A stretch of DNA of 64,000 bases from assembly GCA_963696105.1 (NCBI GenBank), contig CAVOIP010000005.1, positions 1,782,753 to 1,846,752 on the forward strand, in the 5' to 3' direction. Positions within the stretch are counted from its first letter, which is position 1. Every line of letters starts with the position of its first letter. A model generated the notes under the pieces. That model had not been told where the DNA came from. It made no database searches and saw only the letters and a program-made list of their open reading frames with translations. Made by a program: the position numbers and the translations under genes. The DNA comes from CAVRTM01 sp963696105 (lineage in GTDB: Bacteria; Actinomycetota; Actinomycetes; Actinomycetales; Dermatophilaceae). This document shows positions 50,854-59,225 of this stretch, piece after piece.

Positions 50854-51519
50854 ATGGGACAGGCATTGGGATCGCTGATTCCCCTCGGGGTGGCCGCTGC
50901 GGTGAGCAGCGTGCCCATCCTGGTCACCATCCTCATCCTGCTCTCAGACAACCGGAACCGGTCCGCGCTTCCGTACCTGATCGGCTGGGTGGGGGGCACC
51001 CTGTTCCTGGTCACGGTGGGCACCATCGCGGCGAGCTCGATTCCGCAACCACGGCCGCGGCAGCCGGACACGATCCTCGGCGCGCTCGAGATCCTCGTCG
51101 GCGCCGCGTTCCTCGCACTCGGCATCCTCACCATCCGACGCCGTCAGGAGAGCCTGGGCGGTCAGGAACCGAAGTGGGCCCATACGGTCGGTGCGATCGG
51201 TGCCAGAAGGTCCCTCGGCCTGGGCCTCGCGCTGAACCTGCGTCCGAAGAGCCTTCTTCTCTGCACGGCAGCCAGCCTGGCCCTGTACGACGCGAACAAA
51301 GGCGTCGAGGACACAGCCATCCTGATCCTCGTCTACACCGCCATCGCGACCTCGACCGTCGCCCTCCCGATCGTGGCAACCCTGCTCTCCCCGCGGAGGA
51401 TGGAACCCCGGCTCATCGACGCCCGCAGCTGGCTTGACCACAACGGCCCCGTGGTGACCGCCGCGATCATGGTGATCATCGGGCTGCTCATCGCCGGCTT
51501 TGGCATCACCCATCTCTGA
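50854..51519 (+). CDS. GAP-family membrane protein (Sap/LysE-like)
   Basis: A 221-aa protein with six predicted TM helices, of the GAP family found in mycobacteria and other actinobacteria (small LysE-like membrane proteins tied to surface glycolipid export in mycobacteria). Characteristic: GSLIPLGVAAAVSSVPILVT in helix 1, LIGWVGGTLFLV in helix 2, and GLGLALNLRPKSLLL in the middle. GGAG lies 5 bases before the ATG at 50854; GTG at 50803 would add 17 residues. The cargo is not known for this copy. Confidence 0.82.
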   Translation: MGQALGSLIPLGVAAAVSSVPILVTILILLSDNRNRSALPYLIGWVGGTLFLVTVGTIAASSIPQPRPRQPDTILGALEILVGAAFLALGILTIRRRQESLGGQEPKWAHTVGAIGARRSLGLGLALNLRPKSLLLCTAASLALYDANKGVEDTAILILVYTAIATSTVALPIVATLLSPRRMEPRLIDARSWLDHNGPVVTAAIMVIIGLLIAGFGITHL

Positions 51520-51544
51520 CCGGCGTGCCTCCCGATGGGCGGAC

Positions 51545-51630
51545 CGGCTCGGCCTTGCGGTGGTCGCGGGGTTCTCCACCCATCCCCACTGGGACCACCT
51601 GCTCCGGCGCTGCGGCGAGGAGAGGAACCG
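51545..51630 (+). pseudogene. Remnant of an MBL-fold metallohydrolase
   Basis: About 28 codons read LGLAVVAGFSTHPHWDHLLR, matching the zinc-binding HxHxDH loop of metallo-beta-lactamase-fold hydrolases and the strand before it. No other part of such a protein is found on either side. The rest of this ~300-base gap (51520-51821) shows nothing else. Confidence 0.45.
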
Positions 51631-51821
51631 GTTGACGCCCGTCTGGATCAAGACGGGCTCTCTGGCCCCCACCAGTCGAACCTGGAGCAAGCCCGACACT
51701 CGTCCGGATGACCGCAGCCGTCATGCCCGGGTATGCGCGCAGGTGGCAGGACCGCACGTTCGCTCACTGCGCCGTGAACGGATTTCGGCAATGATGAGGC
51801 GTGCGCTCGGCGAGGGGGATG

Positions 51822-52358
51822 ATGAGGCAACCGACACTGTTCCTGACCGTGGGTCTCCCATGCACCGGGAAGACCACTGCTGCACGGCGCATCGAGATCG
51901 AGCACGACGCACTTCGTCTGACGAAGGACGAATGGGTGAAGGCTCTCTACGGGCACGAGAATCCGCGATCGGCCCAGGACGTGATCGAGGGACGGCTCAT
52001 CCAGATCGGCCTGCGCGCCCTCGAGCTGGGCAACAACGTCGTGATCGACTACGGCCTCTGGGGTCGGGACGAGCGCTCTGCCCTACGGCAGGCAGCAGCA
52101 GACCTCGGCGCGATGGTGGAGATGCGCTACTACGAACTCACCCCGGCCGAGCAGCGGAGACGACTTGATCTGCGCCAAGCCGGAGCGCCGCACACCACGT
52201 GGCCCATGTCCGACGGAGAACTCGCCGAGTGGGCTGCCAACATCGACATCCCCACGCCGGGTGAACTCGACGGCAGTGAACCCATTGACGACCCACCGGC
52301 TGGGTTCGCGACATGGGACGAGTGGCGCGGGGATCGTTGGCCGCCCACGGCCTTCTGA
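51822..52358 (+). CDS. P-loop kinase-like ATPase (AAA_33 type)
   Basis: A 178-aa protein with a Walker A loop GLPCTGKTTAA (residues ~11-21), the acidic LTKDEWVKALYG segment that follows in zeta-toxin/polynucleotide-kinase-like proteins, VVIDYGLWGRDER (Walker B-like) and an arginine-rich lid (TPAEQRRRLDLRQ). It probably phosphorylates a small molecule or nucleic-acid end; the acceptor is unknown. No antitoxin-like gene is adjacent. ATG 51822 is used, with GAGGGGG just upstream; ATG 51819 is equally in frame. Confidence 0.82.
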   Translation: MRQPTLFLTVGLPCTGKTTAARRIEIEHDALRLTKDEWVKALYGHENPRSAQDVIEGRLIQIGLRALELGNNVVIDYGLWGRDERSALRQAAADLGAMVEMRYYELTPAEQRRRLDLRQAGAPHTTWPMSDGELAEWAANIDIPTPGELDGSEPIDDPPAGFATWDEWRGDRWPPTAF

Positions 52359-52466
52359 CGCCTGCTTCTCACCGCGCAGTCGAAGAGGGAGGCCCAGTTG
52401 CGGGAGCCGGCGCGCGAGCGGTTCGTCGGGTTGGGGCATCAGCCTTCGTTTCCATGCCGGGACGCG

Positions 52467-52499
52467 CGTGAGCCCCGGCCGGGACGGCCGGGGCTCACG
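52467..52499. terminator. Bidirectional terminator between convergent genes
   Basis: A perfect 14-bp stem CGTGAGCCCCGGCC / GGCCGGGGCTCACG with a five-base loop, between the P-loop kinase and the MHS transporter, which converge here. Confidence 0.75.
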
Positions 52500-52512
52500 A
52501 CGGTGGAGGTGC

Positions 52513-53814
52513 TCAGGCGGCGTGCCGGGCCGGCAGCCAGCCCCTCGACCGCACGATCAGCAGCCCGGCGAGCGACACGACGCCGACCGCCATGTAGTAG
52601 TAGCTCGGCGCGAACAGCGAGCCGGTGCGCTCGACCAGCCAGGCGAGGATCAGCGGTGCGAAACCGCCGAAGAGCGTGACGCCGAGGTTGTAGGACACGG
52701 ACAGCCCCGTGCTGCGCAGGCTGGTCGGGAACATCTGCGACATCAGCGCCGGCAGCGGGCCGAAGTAGAACGCCATGAGGATCCCCAGCACGATCTGTAC
52801 GACGGTCAGTGTGGCCACGCTGGGGTGGTCCAGCAGGATCTTGAACAGCGGCCAGGCCAGCACGATGGCGGCCACGGCGGTCACCCGCATCACCAGCGCC
52901 GGGCCGACCCGGTCGGCCAGGGTGCCGACGAACGGCACGCCGACGAGGGTCACCACGCCGCTGATCATGCCGCCGAGGTAGCCGGCGTAGCCGGGCAGGT
53001 GCAGGCTCTTCACCGCGAAAATCGGCATGTAGAGGATGAGGTAGACCGAGATGGAGGCGAGCCCGACGATCGCCGCCGTCGTCAGCAGCCGGCCGGTGTG
53101 CTCTGAGAGCGTCTGCCACAGCGGCGACTCCACCTTGTCGGCGCGGGCGAACTCCGGCGTCTCATCCATCTTCATCCGGATGTAGAGGCCGACGGGGCCG
53201 ATCAGCAGACCGAAGAGGAATGGCACGCGCCAGCCCCAGGACTCGAGCTGGTCCTGCGTCAGCCAGGTGTTCAGGCCGAAGCCGAACGCCGAGGCCAGGA
53301 ACATCGCCATGCCCTGGGTGGCCACCTGCCAGCTGGCGTAGAACGCCTTGCGGTTGGGGGCGTTCTCGATGAGGAAGGCTGTGGCCGTGCCGAACTCGCC
53401 GCCGGCAGAGAAGCCCTGGAGCAGCCGTGAGACGAGGATCACTACGCCGGCCCATGCGCCGATCGAGGCAGCAGTGGGCGCGAACGCCATGATCGCGGTG
53501 CCCAGCATCATGGCGAAGATCGTCAGCGTCAGGGCCTGCTTGCGGCCGGCGCGGTCGCCGTACGCGCCGATCACCATGGCGCCGATCGGGCGGATCAGGT
53601 AGGAGATCGCGAACGTGCCGAACGTCAGCAGCAGGCCCGTGGCGCCGGACTGGGTGGGGAAGAACAGCTTGCTGATGACGACGGCGAACGAGGCGTAGAC
53701 GATGATGTCGAACCACTCGAGGGCGTTGCCGACGGAGGAGGCGACCACTGCCCGGCGGATCCGCGACCGCTCCTCGGTGCTGACGTCCAGCGTGCTGGTG
53801 GTGGAGGTGCTCAC
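52513..53814 (-). CDS. MHS-family metabolite:H+ symporter (MFS)
   Basis: A 433-aa, 12-TM major-facilitator transporter of the metabolite:H+ symporter group. Group markers: ASSVGNALEWFDIIVYASFA in helix 1, SYLIRPIGAMVIGAYGDRAGRK (in two parts) in the helix 2-3 loop, LLQGFSAGGEFGTATAFLIE in helix 4-5. Members take up carboxylates, betaines or amino acids. The GTG at 53814 overlaps the stop of the ArgE-like gene upstream (shared GTGA), so the two are translated together; the transported compound may therefore be the substrate or product of that hydrolase. Confidence 0.9.
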   Translation of the reverse strand: MSTSTTSTLDVSTEERSRIRRAVVASSVGNALEWFDIIVYASFAVVISKLFFPTQSGATGLLLTFGTFAISYLIRPIGAMVIGAYGDRAGRKQALTLTIFAMMLGTAIMAFAPTAASIGAWAGVVILVSRLLQGFSAGGEFGTATAFLIENAPNRKAFYASWQVATQGMAMFLASAFGFGLNTWLTQDQLESWGWRVPFLFGLLIGPVGLYIRMKMDETPEFARADKVESPLWQTLSEHTGRLLTTAAIVGLASISVYLILYMPIFAVKSLHLPGYAGYLGGMISGVVTLVGVPFVGTLADRVGPALVMRVTAVAAIVLAWPLFKILLDHPSVATLTVVQIVLGILMAFYFGPLPALMSQMFPTSLRSTGLSVSYNLGVTLFGGFAPLILAWLVERTGSLFAPSYYYMAVGVVSLAGLLIVRSRGWLPARHAA

Positions 53815-55067
53815 GAGGTGGCTCCGTTCGTGCCGCGGACGGTGAGGTGCTGCACGAGCCGGTCGACCAGGGCCTCGCAGGCCAGGATCTGGTCCACCTC
53901 GATGAACTCGTCGGGGGCGTGGGCCTGCTGGATGTCGCCGGGTCCGCAGACGACCGTCTCGATGCCCGCGGCCTGGAAGAGACCCGCCTCGGTCCCGTAG
54001 GTGACCTTGTCCTTCGACGGCGTGCCGCCGAGCAGCGCGCCGAGGGCCAGAGCCGGACTCGTCTCGGCCGTGTCCAGACCCGGCACCATCGCCAGGACCT
54101 CGAGGTCGATGCCGGCGGAGGGGTGCTCCGAGCGCATCTCCTCCTGCAGCTGCTCGCAGTACGCCCGGATGCGCCCGAGGACCTCGTGCGGATCGACGTC
54201 CGCGATGCTGCGGAACTCCATCTGCACGGTGCACAGGTCGGCCACCGTGTTGCCGGCGATCCCGCCGTCGACGAGGTTCACGCTGGCCGTCGTGAACGGC
54301 ACCACGTACGCCTCGTCGTACGGCCCGTTGGCCTTGAAGTCGTCGGCGATCGAGCGGACGAACACGACCAGGCGGGAGGCGTACTCGATCGCGTTGACGC
54401 CCTGCGGCGTCAGGGAGGAGTGCGCGGCCCGGCCACGGACGGTGATCTGCAGCAGGTTGATCGACTTGTGGGCCGCGATGACCCGCATGCTCGTCGGCTC
54501 GCCGACGATGCACGTCCGCGGGGAGAGGCCTCGCGCCGAGATGTCCTTGGCCAGCTGCGCGCCGCCACCGCAGCCGACCTCCTCGTCGTAGGACAGGGCA
54601 ATGTGCACCGGCTCGCTGAGGCGGGCGGCGACCAGCTCGGGGAGGGCGCTGACGATGACGCCGATGAAGCTCTTCATGTCTGCGGTGCCGCGGCCGTAGA
54701 GCCTGCCGTTCCGGATCTCGGGGCTGAACGGCTCGCTGTGCCAGTCCTGTCCATCGACGGGCACCACATCCGTGTGCCCGGACAGCACCACCCCGCCGTG
54801 GGTGCTGCCGTCCGCGGCAGCGATCGTGGCGAGCAGGTTGGCCTTGGTCCCGTCCTCGTTGGGCAGGATCTCCGGCGAGAGGCCGTGCCGTCGCATCTCG
54901 GCGGCGACGAGGTCGATGAGCTCGAGGTTGGGGTTCCGGCTCGTGGTGTCGAGGGCGACGAGCCGGGTGATCCAGTCCAGGGAGCGGACCTGCGGAGCTG
55001 AGGGCGTCAAGGACGGGCCTTCCAGGATGGAACGGACGTGCGGGAATGGCGCCGCCGAGTCAAGCAC
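53811..55067 (-). CDS. ArgE/DapE-type M20 deacylase (acetylornithine deacetylase-like)
   Basis: A ~418-aa zinc hydrolase of the M20 family. Metal ligands: SGHTDVVPVDGQDWHSEPF (His, residues ~95-113), GRGTADMKSFIG (bridging Asp), EEVGCGGGAQL (Glu pair), VGEPTS and the C-terminal GPGDIQQAHAPDEFI (His). The dimerisation lid contains HKSINLLQITVRGRAAHSS. The closest type is ArgE, which removes acetyl from N-acetylornithine. No arg biosynthesis genes are near, and the coupling with an MHS transporter suggests use of an imported N-acyl amino acid. The GTG at 55067 is the upstream plausible start; TTG near 55009 (LTPSAPQVRSLDW) is an alternative. Confidence 0.88.
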   Translation of the reverse strand: MLDSAAPFPHVRSILEGPSLTPSAPQVRSLDWITRLVALDTTSRNPNLELIDLVAAEMRRHGLSPEILPNEDGTKANLLATIAAADGSTHGGVVLSGHTDVVPVDGQDWHSEPFSPEIRNGRLYGRGTADMKSFIGVIVSALPELVAARLSEPVHIALSYDEEVGCGGGAQLAKDISARGLSPRTCIVGEPTSMRVIAAHKSINLLQITVRGRAAHSSLTPQGVNAIEYASRLVVFVRSIADDFKANGPYDEAYVVPFTTASVNLVDGGIAGNTVADLCTVQMEFRSIADVDPHEVLGRIRAYCEQLQEEMRSEHPSAGIDLEVLAMVPGLDTAETSPALALGALLGGTPSKDKVTYGTEAGLFQAAGIETVVCGPGDIQQAHAPDEFIEVDQILACEALVDRLVQHLTVRGTNGATS

Positions 55068-55194
55068 GGAACGACGGCTGTCTCGATTCGGGGACAGTCG
55101 GTGGACACGCACCCGCGAGGCGCACCACCGGACGCCTCCGTCCGAACACGATCCTGACCGTGCAGTGACCTCGATGCGACCTTCGCTCACTACA

Positions 55195-55899
55195 GTGCCG
55201 CGCGTGGGGAACGACGGGAACGCGCACGGGCTGGTGCTCGTGGTCGAGGACGAGCCGGCCATCGCCTCGCTCATCCGGCTGTACCTGGGCAAGGCCGGGT
55301 TCGGCGTGCACGTGGCCACTGACGGGGCAGCCGCGCTGGAGGGCGTGCGCACCCTGCGCCCGGCCGCGGTGCTCCTGGACGTCGGGCTGCCCGACATCGA
55401 CGGCACCGAGGTGTGCCGTCGCATGCGGGCCGGGAACGACTGGACGCCGGTGCTGTTCGTGACCGCCCGCGACGACGAGGTGGACCGGATCCTGGGCCTG
55501 GAGCTCGGCGCCGACGACTACGTCACCAAGCCGTTCTCGCCGCGGGAGCTCGTCGCGCGCGTGAACACGGTGCTGCGGCGCACACGGGGGGTGCCCGAGG
55601 CGTCTCCGCCGCTGCGCGCAGGGGAGGTGGTGCTCGACCCGCTCACGCGGCGGGTGACCGTCTGCGGTGGCGAGGTGGCGCTGACGGCAACCGAGTTCGA
55701 CCTCCTGGCGTTCCTCCTGCGCCGTCCCGGCCGTGTCTTCAGCCGCGAGCAGCTGATCAGCGAGGTGTGGGGCTATGCGACCGCGGGCGGCGGCCGGACG
55801 GTGGACGTCCACGTCGCCCAGGTGCGGGGCAAGCTCGGTGCGGCCAGCCCCATCCGCACCGTGCGCGGGGTCGGCTACTCCGCGGAGCCGGACCCGTGA
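55195..55899 (+). CDS. OmpR/PhoB-family response regulator
   Basis: A ~234-aa two-component regulator. The receiver domain has the acidic pair in VVEDEPAIAS, the phospho-acceptor Asp in VLLDVGLPDIDG (residue ~64) and the Lys in DDYVTKPFSPREL; the winged-helix DNA-binding domain (~140-232) shows LTATEFDLLAFLLRRPGRVF and TVDVHVAQVRGKLG. The start is GTG 55195 or GTG 55204. The stop overlaps the GTG of the sensor kinase. It is divergent from the ArgE-like gene, sharing ~127 bases. Target genes unknown; the secreted protein convergent with the kinase is one candidate. Confidence 0.92.
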   Translation: MPRVGNDGNAHGLVLVVEDEPAIASLIRLYLGKAGFGVHVATDGAAALEGVRTLRPAAVLLDVGLPDIDGTEVCRRMRAGNDWTPVLFVTARDDEVDRILGLELGADDYVTKPFSPRELVARVNTVLRRTRGVPEASPPLRAGEVVLDPLTRRVTVCGGEVALTATEFDLLAFLLRRPGRVFSREQLISEVWGYATAGGGRTVDVHVAQVRGKLGAASPIRTVRGVGYSAEPDP

Positions 55900-57335
55900 C
55901 AGCACCCCGGGAAGCGACGCCGCGGGGAGCGACAACGCAGCGAACGACGCCAGAGGCAGCGAGCACGCGGGGGACGCTGAGCCAGCGCATCGCGTTGCTG
56001 GCGGTCGCCGTCGCCGTCATGACCGCCGTCGTGGCCGGTGTCCTCGCCACCGGACTCACGCGGCAGGCCGGCGAGCGCAGCGCGCGGCAGACGCTGTCGC
56101 GTCTGGCCGACGCGGCTCAGGCGACCGCCGACATCGGCGCCAACGCCCAGGCCGGGCAGCAACGGGCCCGGCGGACGCTCGCGGCGATCGGCGTACAGGT
56201 GGCCACGATCGGTCCCGGCGGTCGCGTCAGCTCGGCCAGCGCGGTCGCCCGGCAGGCGCTCAGCGCGGCCGAGGTCGCGGAGGTGCGGGCCCGTGGTGTG
56301 GTGTCGGCGCGCAGGGAGGTGGCCGGCCAGGACGTCTTCGTCGAGGCGCGGGGCACCGACGCGGGCGGCATCGTGCTCGTGCAGCCCCAGGCCGACGCCC
56401 TGGCGGTCGGCGATGCCGCCATCCGGCGGACGCTGCTCGCCCTGGTCATCGCCCTGGTCCCGGCGACCGCGCTCAGCCTCGCCGTCGCGACGAGGATGGC
56501 CCGCCCGCTGCGCCGGGCGGCGCGGGCTGCGCACCAGCTCGCCGACGGGCGGCGTGACGTCGCCGTTCTCCCCGAAGGGCCGGCGGAGGTCGCGGAGGTG
56601 GCCGAGGCGGTCACCTCGCTGGCGGCCGCGCTGACGCTGTCCGAGGCGCGCCAGCGGAACTTCCTGCTGTCCGTGTCGCACGACCTCAGGACGCCGCTCA
56701 CGGCGATCAACGGGTACGCCGAGTCCCTGGCCGAGGGGGTCGTGACGCCCTCGGAGGTCCCCGAGGTGGGTGGGGTGCTGCTGGGGGAGGGGCGCCGGCT
56801 CGAGCGCCTCGTCGGTGACCTGCTGGACCTCGCGCGGCTGCAGGCGCTGCACCTGCGCATCGACCCCCAGGAGCTCGACCTGGTGGCGCTGGGCCAGGTG
56901 ACGGCCACGGTGTGGGCGCGGCGGTGCCAGCGTGAGGGGGTGCGCTTCGCGTACGAGGCGCCGGGGGTGACGGTGCGCGTTCGGACCGACGGCGCCCGGG
57001 TGCGGCAGGTGCTGGACGGACTGCTGGAGAACGCGCTGAGGGTGACCCCCGCAGGGGCGCCGATCGTGCTGGAGCTTCGTGTCGTGGGCGGCGCCGATGG
57101 CCGGCGCGTCGCCGAGCTGGAGGTCCGCGACGGTGGTCCCGGCCTGGACGACGCCGACCTCGCCGTGGCGTTCGAGCCGTCCGCCCTCTACGAGCGGTAC
57201 CGCGGGGTGCGGCAAGTGGGGACCGGACTGGGACTTGCCATCGTGCGCGGCCTGGTCTCCCGCCTGGGCGGGACGGTGGAGGCCGGTCACGCCCGGGAGG
57301 GAGGCGCGCGGTTCACCGTGCGCCTCCCGGCCTGA
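55896..57335 (+). CDS. Sensor histidine kinase
   Basis: A 479-aa membrane kinase: TM1 (residues ~31-52), a ~115-residue extracytoplasmic sensor region, TM2 (~170-195), HAMP (~196-245), dimerisation/phospho-acceptor domain with SVSHDLRTPLTAINGYAESL (His ~262), and HATPase with N box GLLENALRVTPAGA, G1 VRDGGPGLDD and G2 VGTGLGLAIVRGLV. The GTG at 55896 overlaps the regulator stop. The N-terminal ~28 residues are Thr/Ala/Arg-rich and polar. Confidence 0.92.
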   Translation: MTAPREATPRGATTQRTTPEAASTRGTLSQRIALLAVAVAVMTAVVAGVLATGLTRQAGERSARQTLSRLADAAQATADIGANAQAGQQRARRTLAAIGVQVATIGPGGRVSSASAVARQALSAAEVAEVRARGVVSARREVAGQDVFVEARGTDAGGIVLVQPQADALAVGDAAIRRTLLALVIALVPATALSLAVATRMARPLRRAARAAHQLADGRRDVAVLPEGPAEVAEVAEAVTSLAAALTLSEARQRNFLLSVSHDLRTPLTAINGYAESLAEGVVTPSEVPEVGGVLLGEGRRLERLVGDLLDLARLQALHLRIDPQELDLVALGQVTATVWARRCQREGVRFAYEAPGVTVRVRTDGARVRQVLDGLLENALRVTPAGAPIVLELRVVGGADGRRVAELEVRDGGPGLDDADLAVAFEPSALYERYRGVRQVGTGLGLAIVRGLVSRLGGTVEAGHAREGGARFTVRLPA

Positions 57336-57935
57336 TCAGCTCGTCGTCGGCGCGCCCGGCTGCGCCGACGGCGATGCCGCCGCTTCCCTGCCGGCGGGTC
57401 CGCGGTCCAGCAGGTGGGTGGCCACCGCCCGGCCCGCGCCGGTGCCGACCACGACGACACGGTCACCCGGGTGGACGTCCCTGGCCGAGCCGGCGACGCC
57501 CTTGCCCGCGGCGCGGATGCGCAGCTTGGTGGAGCCGGCGAGCGTGAAGGTGGCGGTGTAGCCGTCGGGTGCCTTGACCGTCACCGAGGCCGCCGAGGTG
57601 GCGGTCACCCGGCCGCGGATGGCCTGGTGCGTCACGTAGGTGGCGTCCTTGCCGCGGGTGACCCACTGGGCGTGGACGCCTCGGAACGCCCGGGCGGGTC
57701 CGGCCTGCCGGTGGCCAGGGTGCGCGCCGCGGGCTGCCCTGCCGGGCCGGTCCGGGGCTGCGGACGGTGGCGCGGTCGGCGTCGCTGGTCCTGCTGCCGC
57801 GGCGCCCGGCGCTGCGGGGACTGTCGCGGTTGCGGGGGCCGGCGTGGAGGCGCCGGCGAGCGCCGGTGCGGCAACGGCCGTCGCGCCGACGGCGACGGCC
57901 GCGGCCAGTGCCGTGCTGAGGCTGCGGGTGATCAT
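57336..57935 (-). CDS. Secreted DUF5666-like protein
   Basis: A 199-aa exported protein: Sec signal peptide MITRSLSTALAAAVAVGA (cleavage after ASTPA region, residue ~30), an Ala/Pro-rich linker, and a C-terminal beta-rich domain (residues ~105-170: RGRVTATSAASVTVKAPDGY, FTLAGSTKLRI, HPGDRVVVVGTG) resembling DUF5666. The gene converges on the histidine kinase, sharing no bases but leaving no gap (stop codons abut at 57335/57336). GGGAGT precedes the ATG. Function unknown; such domains are often in proteins controlled by envelope-stress or copper-responsive two-component systems. Confidence 0.75.
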   Translation of the reverse strand: MITRSLSTALAAAVAVGATAVAAPALAGASTPAPATATVPAAPGAAAAGPATPTAPPSAAPDRPGRAARGAHPGHRQAGPARAFRGVHAQWVTRGKDATYVTHQAIRGRVTATSAASVTVKAPDGYTATFTLAGSTKLRIRAAGKGVAGSARDVHPGDRVVVVGTGAGRAVATHLLDRGPAGREAAASPSAQPGAPTTS

Positions 57936-58011
57936 GGGGACTCCCTGGGGTGGTGCGCGGTTGACGTGCACCAGCGTGCGCGCACGAGATGTGCGCAGGG
58001 CCAAGGAAATG

Positions 58012-59094
58012 TCAGGATCGTGTTCGGGCGCGGTCGGCGGCGGTCGAGGGGTGGTCGCCGACGGTCGAGGCGCGGGCGACGAGCTCGGGTCGCAGGCGCC
58101 GGGAGCGGACCGGCCGCCCCTGCACCCGGTCGAGCAGCAGGGCGAGGGCCTCCGACCCCATCTCGAACATCGGGGAGTGCACCGACGTCAACGGCACCGG
58201 GAGGTCAGCCGCGATCGGGATGTCGTTGTACCCCACGACCGCGACGTCCTTCCCCGGCCGCAGGCCTCGTTCGCGCAGGGCGCCCATGACCCCGATCGCG
58301 GCGGTGTCGTTGACCGCGAAGACGGCGGTCGGGCGGGGGCGCAGGTCGAGCAGCGCGGCTGCCGCGACGTGTCCACCCTCGACGTCGAAGCGTGAGTGCA
58401 GGACCCGGTCGTCGGGGACGGGGCGCCCCGCCTCGGCGTACGCGCGGCGGAAGCCGGCGGTGCGCTCCACGCCCGTGCTGGCGTAGGGCTCACCTGCCAC
58501 CACGGCCACCCGCTCGTGACCCAGCTCCAGCAGGTGCTGCGCCGCCAGCCGTCCGCCCAGGAGGTCGTCCGTCGTCACCGACAGGTGGCCACGCAGCCTG
58601 CGGGACACCAGTACGTACGGAATCCCCTTGGTGGCAAGGACTTCCACCAGCTCGTCACCGTCCAGCCGGGCGTCGCCGAGGACGATCCCGTCCACCCGTC
58701 GCGACAGCAGCCCGTCCAGGCGCACCCGGCGCAGGTCCGGGTCGTCGGTGGTGTTGGCCACGAACGTGTTGTAGCCGGCCTGGGCCGCGGCGGCGTCGAT
58801 GCCCTCGTAGATGCGGGCCAGGACGAAGTCGGTGAGCCGGGGCACCAGGACGCCGAAGAGGCTGCTGCGCCGCGTGCGCAGGGCGGCGGCGGCCGGGTCG
58901 GGCTGGTATCCCATCTCGGCGGCGATCGCGCGGATGCGTACCGCGGTGGAGGCGCCGACGCCGGGGGCGCCCGGCGTGAGCGCACGCGAGACGGTGGAGA
59001 TGTGGACTCCCGCCCGTGAGGCCACGGCAGCCAGGGTCACCGGCGGCACGGGCAGCGGGCGGGGGCGTGGGGTCACAGGACGTTTGTACCTCAT
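58012..59094 (-). CDS. LacI family transcriptional repressor
   Basis: A 360-aa repressor: N-terminal LacI HTH (residues ~18-65: VTLAAVASRAGVHISTVSRAL, hinge PDPAAAALRT) and a periplasmic-binding-protein-like effector domain (FGVLVPRLTDFVLARIYEGI ... RPTAVFAVNDTAAIGVMGAL ... VVGYNDIPIAADLPVPLTSV). It is divergent from the asparaginase-led operon, with two copies of a LacI-type operator in the 131-base gap, so it most likely controls that operon and itself. The effector is unknown. Confidence 0.92.
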   Translation of the reverse strand: MRYKRPVTPRPRPLPVPPVTLAAVASRAGVHISTVSRALTPGAPGVGASTAVRIRAIAAEMGYQPDPAAAALRTRRSSLFGVLVPRLTDFVLARIYEGIDAAAAQAGYNTFVANTTDDPDLRRVRLDGLLSRRVDGIVLGDARLDGDELVEVLATKGIPYVLVSRRLRGHLSVTTDDLLGGRLAAQHLLELGHERVAVVAGEPYASTGVERTAGFRRAYAEAGRPVPDDRVLHSRFDVEGGHVAAAALLDLRPRPTAVFAVNDTAAIGVMGALRERGLRPGKDVAVVGYNDIPIAADLPVPLTSVHSPMFEMGSEALALLLDRVQGRPVRSRRLRPELVARASTVGDHPSTAADRARTRS

Positions 59095-59154
59095 GGCTCC
59101 CCGGAGGCCGGAAGGCCGATGTCGACAGATCCTGGACAGACCCTTGTCAGCGCC

Positions 59155-59189
59155 CAATCGTTTGCGTAACGTCTGCGCAATCGTTTGCG
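59155..59189. promoter_or_regulatory. Pair of LacI-type operators upstream of the asparaginase operon
   Basis: CAATCGTTTGCG occurs at 59155-59166 and 59178-59189, start to start 23 bases. The right copy is a palindrome CGCAA-TCGT-TTGCG (59176-59189); the left is CCCAA-TCGT-TTGCG. The pair lies 37 bases upstream of the TTG start and 61 bases from the repressor ATG. Confidence 0.75.
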
Positions 59190-59225
59190 GACAGCGTGAG
59201 CGACACCACACCCGGAGGTCCGGTT

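Noticed and set aside
51822..52358. Zeta-type toxin of a toxin-antitoxin system
   Set aside because: The P-loop kinase fold fits, but no small antitoxin gene precedes it and the neighbourhood is not plasmid-like; kept only as a P-loop kinase.
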